DNA of 21,604 nt from a virus, in the IMG/VR virus record IMGVR_UViG_3300036791_000808, positions 1 through 21,604 of that record. One strand, 5' to 3'. Position numbers and translations under genes: made by a program. This document shows positions 1 to 6,184 of this stretch, piece after piece (within the stretch, counting starts at the first letter, position 1; the number at the start of each line of letters is the position of its first letter). The notes beneath the pieces were generated by a model, which made no database searches, had not been told where the DNA came from, and was given only the letters and a program-made list of their open reading frames with translations.

Positions 1-5
1 CATAT

Positions 6-218
6 ATGTGTAGCATGAGCGAGAAAAAATATATTTGGGCGCATTACCCAACGGCGACAAAGTACTACTTTGCCGCTGCGGTATACATTGCATTGCTTGT
101 TTTGTTTCTGGCCTTGATAGCCGGAGATTTTTCCTGGGATGGCACGCTTTATTGGATTTCGGGGGCAGTGATTGCTGGATTAGCGATCTTGTTCCCAAAA
201 TATATTCGTACTGTTTGA
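6..218 (+). CDS. Small two-pass membrane protein, holin-like candidate
   Basis: A 70-residue frame, the only plus-strand gene supported here. It has two hydrophobic stretches: about residues 21-41 (YYFAAAVYIALLVLF and on) and 47-65 (LYWISGAVIAGLAIL and on). They are separated by a short acidic turn with GDFSWDG, and the protein ends in a basic IRTV tail. An in-frame ATG at 15 would give a 67-residue protein starting MSEKKY. No clear ribosome binding site is visible before either start, partly because the window begins there. The gene faces the large virion lysin gene, with only 5 bases between the two stop codons. Size, two membrane passes and closeness to a cell-wall-degrading gene fit a holin, but no family was recognised. 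Other small phage membrane proteins remain possible. Confidence 0.5.
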   Translation: MCSMSEKKYIWAHYPTATKYYFAAAVYIALLVLFLALIAGDFSWDGTLYWISGAVIAGLAILFPKYIRTV

Positions 219-223
219 AGATA

Positions 224-2929
224 TTACGGGGCATCGTAGTAGGTTCTCGCCGCGTTTTCTAATTCTTCCCTATTGTGCCATAACCAATCAGCGCCCCTAA
301 TTGCTGGACCTATCCCTTTCTCCATGCCACGCAAGAGTTTGCCTCCAGGCAATCGTTTTGGATTGCGCCAGTTTTCATATGCTCTTTGACGTAAATCCTC
401 CTCAAAGCTTGGCGGACGTGGACTGAATTGCGGCATCCCCGGTGGTGTTGCATCGTTTTGTTGCTCCACCAATCGCGCCAATTCCGGGCTCAATTCATTG
501 GACGAAGACGCAAGGCGTATAGCTCTGGTGCTCGCCTGCGGTCCTGGTGCCGTCGCGGGTGCTGTTGCCGTGGGTTGGCGTGTTTGCCCTCGCGCCACCT
601 CACGATTATAGCGATCCGCCCACATGCCCCGGAACTGTCCGGCGGTGACTTGGTCAACCGGGGTGCCACGCAGCGGATTGTCGCTCGGAATGTTGCCGCG
701 GATGGCACGCTGGGCGATTGCGTCGGAACGGTAGAACGGCCGGACCGTCTTCCACGCCGGCTGATCGGCGGGGGCGCGCAGAAGCGCCGGGCCGCCGGCC
801 TGACCTTGCTGGTGGGTCAGGTAGAGCTCGGCTCCGGTCGGCGCGCGCCCGAGCGAGTTTTGCAAAATCCTGGTGTTGTCCTGCGTTTCACGTTGCAGCG
901 CTGCTTGCTGTGCGGCGGGACTGTTGCGATTGCGCGCGTTGAGGCCGTAGCGGGCTTCCTCCTGCGGGCCGAATTGGCCTAGCCCGCGATTGCTGCCGGT
1001 CCTGGCACTGGGGTTGCCGCCGCTCTCAATCTGGAAGGTGGCGCGGGCATAGTCGCCGGGATTGTAATTCGGGTCCGGGGCGCGCGAGCCCACGGGGGCC
1101 TGACTGCCGGGGATGTGCATGTTGGCTTCGGCCACTTGCGGCGTGTAGGGGAAGGCCCGGCCGCGCAGGTCCTGCATTTGGATGTGATTGGGATCGCGAT
1201 TACCAAGCGGAAATCCCAAGCCGAAGCGTTGGCCGTTGCGGTGCAGCCAACTGTCAAAGCCGCCCGGCGGCATATCCATGGCCAGCCCCTGCTGATGCAG
1301 CGACCGGCCGGGCGGGGCGGCGGCGTAGCGGGTGCCGTGACGGCTGTCCTCCCAGAAAAAGCGCTGCGTTTCCGGGTCGCGGTCGCCGAGACCGTATTGC
1401 GGCTTCTGTCCGGTCTCGCGCTCGTAGGCTTGGCCGGCTGCGGCCAGACGATTGGAAAATTCCGGATTCATCTTGAACCCGCCGTAGCCGCCCTTGGTGC
1501 GATTGAAGCCGGTCAGGCTGTAACCGCCATTCTGAGCGATGTAGCTCTGGCTTGCCTGCGCGTTGCCGGGCGTCGGCCGGTCTCCCGGCGGGCCGCCGGT
1601 TGCTCCCGGCGCGAAACCCGCACCCGGCTGACCGACCGTCATGGTTCCAGGGGTTCCTACGGTCCCCTGGTCTGTGGGCGCGCCCGGTGGGGTGGCCGCT
1701 TCTGCCTCTCCCGGTCCAAGTTGGCGCGGTGCCGCTGCCGTAGCTACGCCGGTTGGGCTCGGGGCTGTGCCCGGTCGCGCAATCTGATCCGGCAAGCCGG
1801 TCGAGGTGCCGGCGAGTTGCGTTTGCGGTGTTTGAGCGACCGGATTGGGTACGCCGGTCGGGGTGTCAGCCACCCGCGCGGGCGGCGGTTGGGACGTGTC
1901 CGCAGCGGGTTGCGGCGCATTCGTGCTCGCACCGGGTTGGGGAGATGGCGTACCCGCTCTCGCGCCCCCTCCACCGAACAAATCCTGGAAAAAGCGCCCG
2001 AAATTGCCCTGGAATAGGTCGCCTAGGGCCTGTCCTTTACCCGCGCCACCCATGCCCGGCATGCCGCCGGCCCCTGCCGTAGCTCCGGTGTCGGGCGCGC
2101 CGGCGGCTGCGCTCGCATCGCCGTAGCCATAGCCGCCGCTGGTGTAGCCCTGCGAGGTGTACTGATTGGGATCGGTTGCGGGGGCAGCTGCGGGCGCGGC
2201 AGGTGTGGAAACGGTCGGTGTTTTTCCAGAAATTTGCGGAGATTGTGGCGAAACTGTGTCAGATGGGGTAGCGGCGGCGGCCTCGCCCGGATTGATGGCG
2301 GCTCGCGGCAACGGCAGTTGATCCGTTGGATTGGGACCCCCGGCGGCGGTACCAGGAGTTTGCGCCGTCAAACTGGCTTGCGAGCTCCAGCCGGGTGGAG
2401 TGCCCCCAGGCTGGGACGGATCGAACTGGATAGGCGGCTGCTGGGTCTGGCGCGGATTGAAAAAGCTGGTTCCGGTCAGATTGGTCTGGCTCTGCCCCTG
2501 ATCGTCGGGCGTTTTGGTGAACCAGCCCGGTCCCGCACTCTGCGTTGGTGTCGGTGGCCCGCCGGCCGTACTGGTCGCTTGCGCCTGCGTCGATCCGAGT
2601 TGGTTGCTGTCCTTGCCGAGCAGGATGTTGCTAACGCTACTGAGCCAAGAAGGGTCAGACCCGGACGACGGTCCCGATTGCTGCCCGCCGGGCGCGGTGG
2701 TGTCGGGCGGTGGTGGCGGGCTCGCTGCAGCCTGTTGATTAGCGGCCGCGGTTGGGTCGTAGATGGTGCCAACATCAACACCGGGCGCGGTCGGATCGCC
2801 AATTCCCCACGGCGCACTCTGGCCGCCGAAACTGCCGGACGTCTGCTGGCCGGCGAACGCAAACGGATTGCCACTACCGCCGCCGCCGCTGCCGCCTCCA
2901 CCGCCCGCGCCGCCGATCAATCCGCCCAT
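224..2929 (-). CDS. Virion protein with M15-like peptidase and lytic transglycosylase domains
   Basis: A 901-residue protein, probably a virion-carried wall-degrading enzyme used at DNA injection. Roughly the first 470 residues are low-complexity Pro/Gly/Ala/Gln/Thr sequence and likely disordered. Residues about 480-590 resemble a D-Ala-D-Ala carboxypeptidase-like M15 peptidase: SLHQQGLAMDM places His545 and Asp552 in the SxHxxGxAxD metal-binding pattern, and DPNHIQM supplies His582. Residues about 625-760 resemble a lysozyme-like transglycosylase, with Glu635 in FQIESGGN as the likely acid, followed by GLGQFGP. A charged tail with tryptophans closes the protein. I chose ATG 2929 (MGGLIGGAG) rather than the in-frame codon at 3064, because the longer version would run through the neighbouring gene ending at 2937. 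AGGTG lies just upstream. It is the last leftward gene seen and meets the plus-strand membrane gene tail to tail. Confidence 0.82.
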   Translation of the reverse strand: MGGLIGGAGGGGGSGGGGSGNPFAFAGQQTSGSFGGQSAPWGIGDPTAPGVDVGTIYDPTAAANQQAAASPPPPPDTTAPGGQQSGPSSGSDPSWLSSVSNILLGKDSNQLGSTQAQATSTAGGPPTPTQSAGPGWFTKTPDDQGQSQTNLTGTSFFNPRQTQQPPIQFDPSQPGGTPPGWSSQASLTAQTPGTAAGGPNPTDQLPLPRAAINPGEAAAATPSDTVSPQSPQISGKTPTVSTPAAPAAAPATDPNQYTSQGYTSGGYGYGDASAAAGAPDTGATAGAGGMPGMGGAGKGQALGDLFQGNFGRFFQDLFGGGGARAGTPSPQPGASTNAPQPAADTSQPPPARVADTPTGVPNPVAQTPQTQLAGTSTGLPDQIARPGTAPSPTGVATAAAPRQLGPGEAEAATPPGAPTDQGTVGTPGTMTVGQPGAGFAPGATGGPPGDRPTPGNAQASQSYIAQNGGYSLTGFNRTKGGYGGFKMNPEFSNRLAAAGQAYERETGQKPQYGLGDRDPETQRFFWEDSRHGTRYAAAPPGRSLHQQGLAMDMPPGGFDSWLHRNGQRFGLGFPLGNRDPNHIQMQDLRGRAFPYTPQVAEANMHIPGSQAPVGSRAPDPNYNPGDYARATFQIESGGNPSARTGSNRGLGQFGPQEEARYGLNARNRNSPAAQQAALQRETQDNTRILQNSLGRAPTGAELYLTHQQGQAGGPALLRAPADQPAWKTVRPFYRSDAIAQRAIRGNIPSDNPLRGTPVDQVTAGQFRGMWADRYNREVARGQTRQPTATAPATAPGPQASTRAIRLASSSNELSPELARLVEQQNDATPPGMPQFSPRPPSFEEDLRQRAYENWRNPKRLPGGKLLRGMEKGIGPAIRGADWLWHNREELENAARTYYDAP

Positions 2930-2936
2930 AGCGCAC

Positions 2937-3290
2937 CTATAAACCGAAGCTGCCGAGCAGCCCGAGACCCTGGCCGATCGCGCCGACCTGATTGCTCTTG
3001 GATTGAATGGCGCTATTCGCCGATGAGGTGGTCTGTCCCAGGTCCTGGGTCTGCGTTTGGCCAAGCCCGGCCTGGAACTCGGCCGGAATGCCGCCGGTCA
3101 GGCTAGGCAGAATGCCTAAATCCATTCCTTCCGGGGTTGATGGCTGCATGCCCAGTTGATTGTAGCGGTTGGCCATGGCCTGCAGCGACTGGCCTTGTCC
3201 CCCGGCGAATGCGCTCTGATCGAAAGGCGATAAAAACCCGGCTTGACCGGCCCCGCCGAAACCGCCCGCGCCGCTTGTGGCACCGCCCAT
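2937..3290 (-). CDS. Small Gly/Gln-rich phage structural protein, unknown function
   Basis: A 117-residue protein rich in Gly, Gln, Ser and Ala with few charged residues. It starts MGGATSGAGGFGG and ends with GLGLLGSFGL. The start ATG overlaps the upstream stop as TAATG, so the two genes are probably translationally coupled. The ribosome binding site GGAGGAGG is formed by the glycine codons at the end of the upstream gene, six bases before this ATG. The same MGG(A/L) opening recurs in the next gene downstream and, as MGGN, in the one upstream, so the three may share a short N-terminal signal or common origin. No known domain was recognised; position suggests a virion component delivered with the lysin. 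Confidence 0.62.
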   Translation of the reverse strand: MGGATSGAGGFGGAGQAGFLSPFDQSAFAGGQGQSLQAMANRYNQLGMQPSTPEGMDLGILPSLTGGIPAEFQAGLGQTQTQDLGQTTSSANSAIQSKSNQVGAIGQGLGLLGSFGL

Positions 3291-3637
3291 TAGCCGCCTC
3301 CTCCACCGCCTCCACCGCCGAGAAGACTGCCCAAACCGCCGCCAAGGGTGCTCAAATTGCGCGAAGTCGCGCCTTTTTGTGCATTTTGCAATGACGCCTG
3401 TGCGGCTGCGTTGGCGTCGGATTGCTGTGCCAGAGACATCGCTTCACCAACTCGCGCGCCCGCGTCGGCTTGGGTCAGGCCGGTCGAGGTCGGCATGCCG
3501 CTGAACGGTGTGCCGGCATTGCCGATCATGTTTTCCGCCCCGGTATAGCTGGCAAAGGCCTGCTGTGGTCCGGTGACCATGCCGGACGACGGCCCGCCGC
3601 CGGTTCCCAGGAAATTTCCGAATAGGTTTCCGCCCAT
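3290..3637 (-). CDS. Small Gly-rich phage structural protein with polyglycine tail
   Basis: A 115-residue protein that starts MGGNLFGNFLGTGGG and ends in an uninterrupted run of nine glycines. The middle is Ala/Gln/Ser-rich (for example QQSDANAAAQASLQNAQKG), likely helical or disordered. I chose ATG 3637 because it lies two bases after the upstream stop. The frame stays open to 3745, but the extra residues are Arg-rich and overlap the upstream gene. The polyglycine codons double as the ribosome binding site of the next gene. No family was recognised. It sits between a GNAT-like protein and the large virion lysin, a position where podoviruses often encode internal virion proteins. Confidence 0.6.
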   Translation of the reverse strand: MGGNLFGNFLGTGGGPSSGMVTGPQQAFASYTGAENMIGNAGTPFSGMPTSTGLTQADAGARVGEAMSLAQQSDANAAAQASLQNAQKGATSRNLSTLGGGLGSLLGGGGGGGGG

Positions 3638-3639
3638 GG

Positions 3640-4212
3640 CTAGAGCCTGATCATAAAGCGCGGACTGACCTCGTCGGCCCCGATGCGCCGCGCGAATGCG
3701 GCCAGATCGGTCTCGGTGTCGGACGACATTCGCCAGTAAGTACACTTGCGGCTACGCGCCCACGCGATCGAGGAGCGCATCAGCTTCATCGCCTCCCACA
3801 TTGCGCCGTCGTCGGCGCAGATGGCCACGATGTCGCAAGAAAATTCCGATGGCAACCAGGGAACCATGGTCATCATTGAAAAGCAGAATGCGTTGTGGGT
3901 GCGCTGCGGTAGGAACATCAGCGGCTGTTTCAGCACAATGTTGCGGTACCAGCCCTCGGTGGTGATCGGGTCATAGCGCTGCGAGTATTTTTTGCGAAAA
4001 ATCTTGAACAACCACGGAATGTCGTCTTCGGTCAGCAGCCACGGGTCTACCAGAACGGATAAATCACTGGCGACCGGCTCGCCCACCACCAAGGATTTGA
4101 CGCCGTTATCTCGCCCGGCGGCGTGCCCGCTATTATTGGGGACGTTGTCGGCAGCGGCAGGATCGCGTTGTCCGCTATGTAGTGTTCTTGATGATTGACG
4201 AAGGTCCACCAT
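3640..4212 (-). CDS. GNAT-like phage protein (degenerate acetyltransferase fold)
   Basis: A frame of 190 residues. From about residue 55 it reads like a small globular protein (DPWLLTEDDIPWLFKIFRKK). The C-terminal part, SSIAWARSRKCTYWRMSSD then AFARRIGADEV, resembles the last helix and strands of GNAT acetyltransferases. The usual acetyl-CoA loop Q/RxxGxG/A is missing, replaced by ADDGAMWEAMKLMR, so catalysis is doubtful. T7-type phages carry an internal virion protein with a similar acyltransferase-like fold, which is the most likely parallel. ATG 4212 has GGAGAG eight bases upstream, but using it means 166 bases overlap the preceding gene. The first 40 residues look less protein-like, so a GTG at 4089 or 4086 is an alternative start, though without a visible ribosome binding site. 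Confidence 0.62.
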   Translation of the reverse strand: MVDLRQSSRTLHSGQRDPAAADNVPNNSGHAAGRDNGVKSLVVGEPVASDLSVLVDPWLLTEDDIPWLFKIFRKKYSQRYDPITTEGWYRNIVLKQPLMFLPQRTHNAFCFSMMTMVPWLPSEFSCDIVAICADDGAMWEAMKLMRSSIAWARSRKCTYWRMSSDTETDLAAFARRIGADEVSPRFMIRL

Positions 4213-4787
4213 GATCGGCTCTCCGCATTGTCTCCTATGCCTTCTAGCAAAATCTGCGACTGGGGAATACCGAATGTCCCGCCGTCCAAAGGATAGGCTT
4301 GAACATATGGCGGGTGCGTTATGATCAGGGCGACACCGGCTAGTGTTGTTGCAACGCTGGTGATGTAGATGCCATCACCGCCTGTCGTCCCGCTTTGTTG
4401 ACTGACAATCGTCGTCCCAGATGGAACACCTGTGCCGGCAACGGTCGCGCCAACCATGATCGTGCCGGTGACGGCTGTCATGGTCAGGCTGGTTGTCCCG
4501 GTTGATGTCCCGGTGCCGGTCGCAGCGGCGGGCGTGATGGTCGCCGTGGTGTAACCGTTCTCATAATTAGACGGCAAATCGCCGTTGAAATCGTTGTGCG
4601 CTTGCTGATGTCTGAGGTTCCAGGACGAAGCGGGTTGATCCCAGTTAAAGATGGGATCGAGCAGGTATGGCAAGATCGAGAAATCACTGAGTGGGTGTGA
4701 CATGACCGCGAAATACTGGCGGTGCGCCATCATGTGCTCGAAGGCGTAAATTGGATCGTTGGAATTGAGCAGCGCCGCGAGCGGCAT
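4047..4787 (-). CDS. Phage structural protein with Gly/Thr-rich beta-type insert
   Basis: A 246-residue protein in three parts. Residues 1-76 are aromatic- and His-rich (IYAFEHMMAHRQYFAVMS, NWDQPASSWNLRHQQAHNDF). Residues about 84-158 are rich in Gly, Thr, Val and Ser, with the pattern VTGTIMVGATVAGTGVPSG then GTTGGDGIYITS. This resembles short beta domains often inserted into phage virion proteins. Residues 159-246 return to an aromatic-rich composition (WWTFVNHQEHYIADNA). I infer that the middle part is an insertion in an older protein. The start lies just after the upstream stop at 4793. No clean ribosome binding site is visible; a small GGGGA/TCCCC dyad occupies the junction. The last 166 bases overlap the GNAT-like gene. 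Function is unknown; a virion role is likely from position. Confidence 0.62.
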   Translation of the reverse strand: MPLAALLNSNDPIYAFEHMMAHRQYFAVMSHPLSDFSILPYLLDPIFNWDQPASSWNLRHQQAHNDFNGDLPSNYENGYTTATITPAAATGTGTSTGTTSLTMTAVTGTIMVGATVAGTGVPSGTTIVSQQSGTTGGDGIYITSVATTLAGVALIITHPPYVQAYPLDGGTFGIPQSQILLEGIGDNAESRSWWTFVNHQEHYIADNAILPLPTTSPIIAGTPPGEITASNPWWWASRSPVIYPFW

Positions 4788-4792
4788 GGGGA

Positions 4793-5107
4793 CTAATCCC
4801 CGCGCGTCCGCCCCCTGCGCGCCTCACGTGAGACCAGTTGGCTGGCTTCCTGCGCCGGGGCGCGGGTGTCGGAGGTCCCCGCCGGATCAAACCCGCGCGG
4901 TGTGATCCGGTCCAGGCCCAGATCGGAGTTACCGTTGAGCAGCGCGCCTTTTGGTCCGACGCCGGGCGCGGTGCCGAGCCGCAAAGGCCCGCCGAGTGAG
5001 CGATCGGACCTCAGAACGAATTCGTTCTTCAGAAAGTATCCGGTCGGGGAGTTGCGGCTGGTCCCGTCCGCCCTGCCTCGTGGCCATTCGCGTTGCTTCT
5101 CGGCCAT
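4793..5107 (-). CDS. Hypothetical basic phage protein
   Basis: A 104-residue protein with 19 Arg and many Gly/Pro residues (MAEKQREWPRGRADG at the start, SREARRGRTRGD at the end). No membrane segment or known domain is visible. The start ATG at 5107 is preceded by GAGAGA seven bases upstream. It overlaps the end of the nuclease gene by 79 bases, and its stop is five bases before the next start, so it is probably read from the same message. The middle (RSDRSLGGPLRLGTAPGVGPKG) looks flexible. Function unknown. Confidence 0.5.
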   Translation of the reverse strand: MAEKQREWPRGRADGTSRNSPTGYFLKNEFVLRSDRSLGGPLRLGTAPGVGPKGALLNGNSDLGLDRITPRGFDPAGTSDTRAPAQEASQLVSREARRGRTRGD

Positions 5108-5499
5108 GTGTTGGTCTCTCTATGCATGATGCCGGCGCTGTCGAGGGCGTTGATCACGTCCTCCAGGCTTTTGCACACATACACCCGAACGCCAACACCC
5201 TGCAATTTCGCGAACATGTCGCGCTGCGCCGCACTGACCGAATTGGCCCCGGCCTTGAGCTCGATGCCGATCACCTTGCGCATCACGTCGAACACGAGAA
5301 TGTCGGGCATGCCCTTTTTGAGCCCCGACGCGTACAGCCGTCCGGCGGTGCCCTTAGTGAGCTTGCCCCAGCCAGCGGGAAACGTGGTGAAGATCGCGGG
5401 CGGCAACAGCACCCAGTCAAGCAATTGTGCGACTGACGCATGTAGCTCGCTCTCCCGCGGTGAATGCGGGAGGTCGTGCGGTCGATGCCGTTTGTTCAA
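5029..5499 (-). CDS. VRR-NUC domain nuclease
   Basis: A 156-residue protein matching the VRR-NUC branch of the PD-(D/E)XK nucleases, which cut DNA with a divalent metal. The visible signature is Glu18 in SERES-type context (PRESELH), Gly-Met-Pro-Asp66 in LKKGMPDILVF, Glu80 and Lys82 in GIELKAG, and Gln92 in SAAQRDMF. The length is normal for stand-alone phage members. The start is probably TTG at 5499: no ATG or GTG lies in the open frame before the domain, and GGAGA sits eight bases upstream. That TTG overlaps the stop of the preceding small frame as TTGA. The protein ends with a Pro/Arg-rich tail that overlaps the next gene. Being among virion genes, it may act in packaging, junction cleavage or host DNA breakdown; the sequence does not decide. 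Confidence 0.8.
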   Translation of the reverse strand: MNKRHRPHDLPHSPRESELHASVAQLLDWVLLPPAIFTTFPAGWGKLTKGTAGRLYASGLKKGMPDILVFDVMRKVIGIELKAGANSVSAAQRDMFAKLQGVGVRVYVCKSLEDVINALDSAGIMHRETNTWPRSNANGHEAGRTGPAATPRPDTF

Positions 5500-5666
5500 C
5501 GCCGCGCTCTCCGTACCGGGCCGGTGCGCGCGCCTGGACGCGGCGAGCGGCCGACCCGTTTGCCGGTTTTGCGGCTGCGGTGCGCATCGCCGGGATACGC
5601 ACCGTCAGACCACGGCATACGGCACACCGGCCCATGACGGCCGGGGGCCGGATCACGTTTGGCCAT
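5496..5666 (-). CDS. Arg-rich small protein (cluster member 5)
   Basis: A 56-codon frame, MAKRDPAPGRHG..., with 13 Arg and 3 Lys, ending RTGPVRRARR. ATG 5666 overlaps the stop of the preceding frame as TAATG and has GGAG six bases upstream. Its stop overlaps the TTG start of the VRR-NUC gene as TTGA. These tidy junctions are the main support. It has one Cys and one Trp, and the basic residues concentrate in the second half. A competing frame on the same strand (GTG 5656 to 5417, 79 residues, with a CAVC motif) also has a GTGA-type junction, so the true reading frame is uncertain. Arg-richness alone can arise by chance in GC-rich DNA. No homologue is known to me. Confidence 0.4.
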   Translation of the reverse strand: MAKRDPAPGRHGPVCRMPWSDGAYPGDAHRSRKTGKRVGRSPRPGARTGPVRRARR

Positions 5667-5815
5667 TACGGACTCCGTCGTCCGCGCCGGCCACGCCCGA
5701 CACCTTGACGGTGACCGCGATGTCTCCGGACGCGGGTCGAGGGGCGGTGCAACCGCCCCAGCTTCCCGGCCGGATCAACACGGCTGCGCGGGCCGAGATT
5801 GACACCTCGTGCCAC
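5666..5815 (-). CDS. Arg-rich small protein (cluster member 4)
   Basis: A 49-residue frame starting at GTG 5815, with 15 Arg, one Lys and only one acidic residue. The second half (STRVRRHRGHRQGVG then RGRRGRRSP) resembles protamine-like nucleic-acid-binding tails. It has the strongest ribosome binding site of the cluster: a perfect AGGAGG at 5821-5826, five bases before the GTG. The same spacing occurs before the gene at 12087. The stop overlaps the next ATG as TAATG. An alternative frame starting at GTG 5805 and ending at 5653 has a more ordinary amino-acid mix (SGDIAVTVKVSGVAG) but lies 15 bases from the AGGAGG. I favour the first frame on spacing, with real doubt. Confidence 0.42.
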   Translation of the reverse strand: MARGVNLGPRSRVDPAGKLGRLHRPSTRVRRHRGHRQGVGRGRRGRRSP

Positions 5816-5824
5816 TAGAGCCTC

Positions 5825-5986
5825 CTAAAGTCGTCTCGTTCTGCGAAGCACTGCCCGTTTGGTGAAGGAGCTAGGCCGCCATTTCCAGCTTGGTGTGCGG
5901 AAGGTGCCTTGACGCTTGGCCGCGCCCTGCAACTGCCGCCGCATCATGTCGGAGAATTTGCTGCCCGCCCCTCTGGTAACGGCCAA
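5825..5986 (-). CDS. Arg/Lys-rich small protein (cluster member 3)
   Basis: A 53-residue frame starting at TTG 5986 (MAVTRGAGSKFSDMMRRQ...) and ending RAVLRRTRRL. It has 11 Arg, 4 Lys and a single acidic residue, plus a PSWKWRPSSF stretch with two Trp. GGAGA lies six bases before the TTG, while the internal ATG at 5947 has no such site. The TTG follows directly after the TAG TGA stop pair of the previous frame and is in the same frame. Arginine is encoded by a mix of AGA, CGA, CGC, CGG and CGT, which suggests selection on the protein rather than base composition alone. Function unknown; nucleic-acid or membrane binding is an inference from charge. Confidence 0.45.
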   Translation of the reverse strand: MAVTRGAGSKFSDMMRRQLQGAAKRQGTFRTPSWKWRPSSFTKRAVLRRTRRL

Positions 5987-5989
5987 TCA

Positions 5990-6073
5990 CTATCTCCGCT
6001 TACGACGCCTTGCACGGGCGGCCTTGCGCGATGCAGGGACCAGCACCATGCGCTTACGTCTACGTCTGGCCAT
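5990..6073 (-). CDS. Arg-rich micropeptide (cluster member 2)
   Basis: A 27-residue frame beginning MARRRRKRMVLVPASRK and ending ARRRKRR: 12 Arg and 3 Lys, no acidic residue. Arg3-6 use alternating AGA and CGT codons, so the arginine run is not a simple DNA repeat. The ATG lies nine bases after the stop of the preceding frame and in the same frame. There is no ribosome binding site between them, so translation would depend on reinitiation. It ends with TAG TGA. Too short for family recognition. Confidence 0.4.
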   Translation of the reverse strand: MARRRRKRMVLVPASRKAARARRRKRR

Positions 6074-6082
6074 TTGGAGGGC

Positions 6083-6145
6083 TTAGCGGCGGACCCGGCG
6101 ACCGCGACGGCGGCGACGGTTTGCCTCTAGGATGTGCTGTTCCAT
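6083..6145 (-). CDS. Arg-rich micropeptide (cluster member 1)
   Basis: A 20-residue frame: a short mixed N-terminus (MEQHILEAN) followed by 11 residues of which nine are Arg. It lies directly downstream of the 542-residue tail gene. GGAG is placed eight bases before the ATG, inside a purine-rich GGGGAGAAGAG stretch, a convincing initiation site. The stop is TAA. The peptide could bind nucleic acid or lipid through its tail, or mainly serve to carry ribosomes into the following frames. It is below the size most gene finders report. Confidence 0.45.
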   Translation of the reverse strand: MEQHILEANRRRRRGRRVRR

Positions 6146-6184
6146 AATCTCTTCTCCCCTATTGGGTTGGTTGGTTTACTTTGG

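Noticed and set aside
1115-2017. 300-residue plus-strand frame
   Set aside because: It is the complement of the low-complexity part of the virion lysin; long open frames arise there from GC-rich repeats.
2881-3360. GGC/GGA-rich tracts as possible microsatellite or CRISPR-like repeats
   Set aside because: They are glycine codons at the ends of structural genes and have no regular repeat-spacer pattern.
5417-5656. 79-residue minus frame with CAVC motif, joined by GTGA to a frame ending at 5653
   Set aside because: It overlaps the nuclease start by 83 bases and lacks a well-placed ribosome binding site. The Arg-rich frames have better spacing, though this remains the main alternative.
5093-5818. 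241-residue plus-strand frame
   Set aside because: It lies opposite the nuclease and small frames, shows no domain, and has Cys/Arg/Pro-rich shadow composition.
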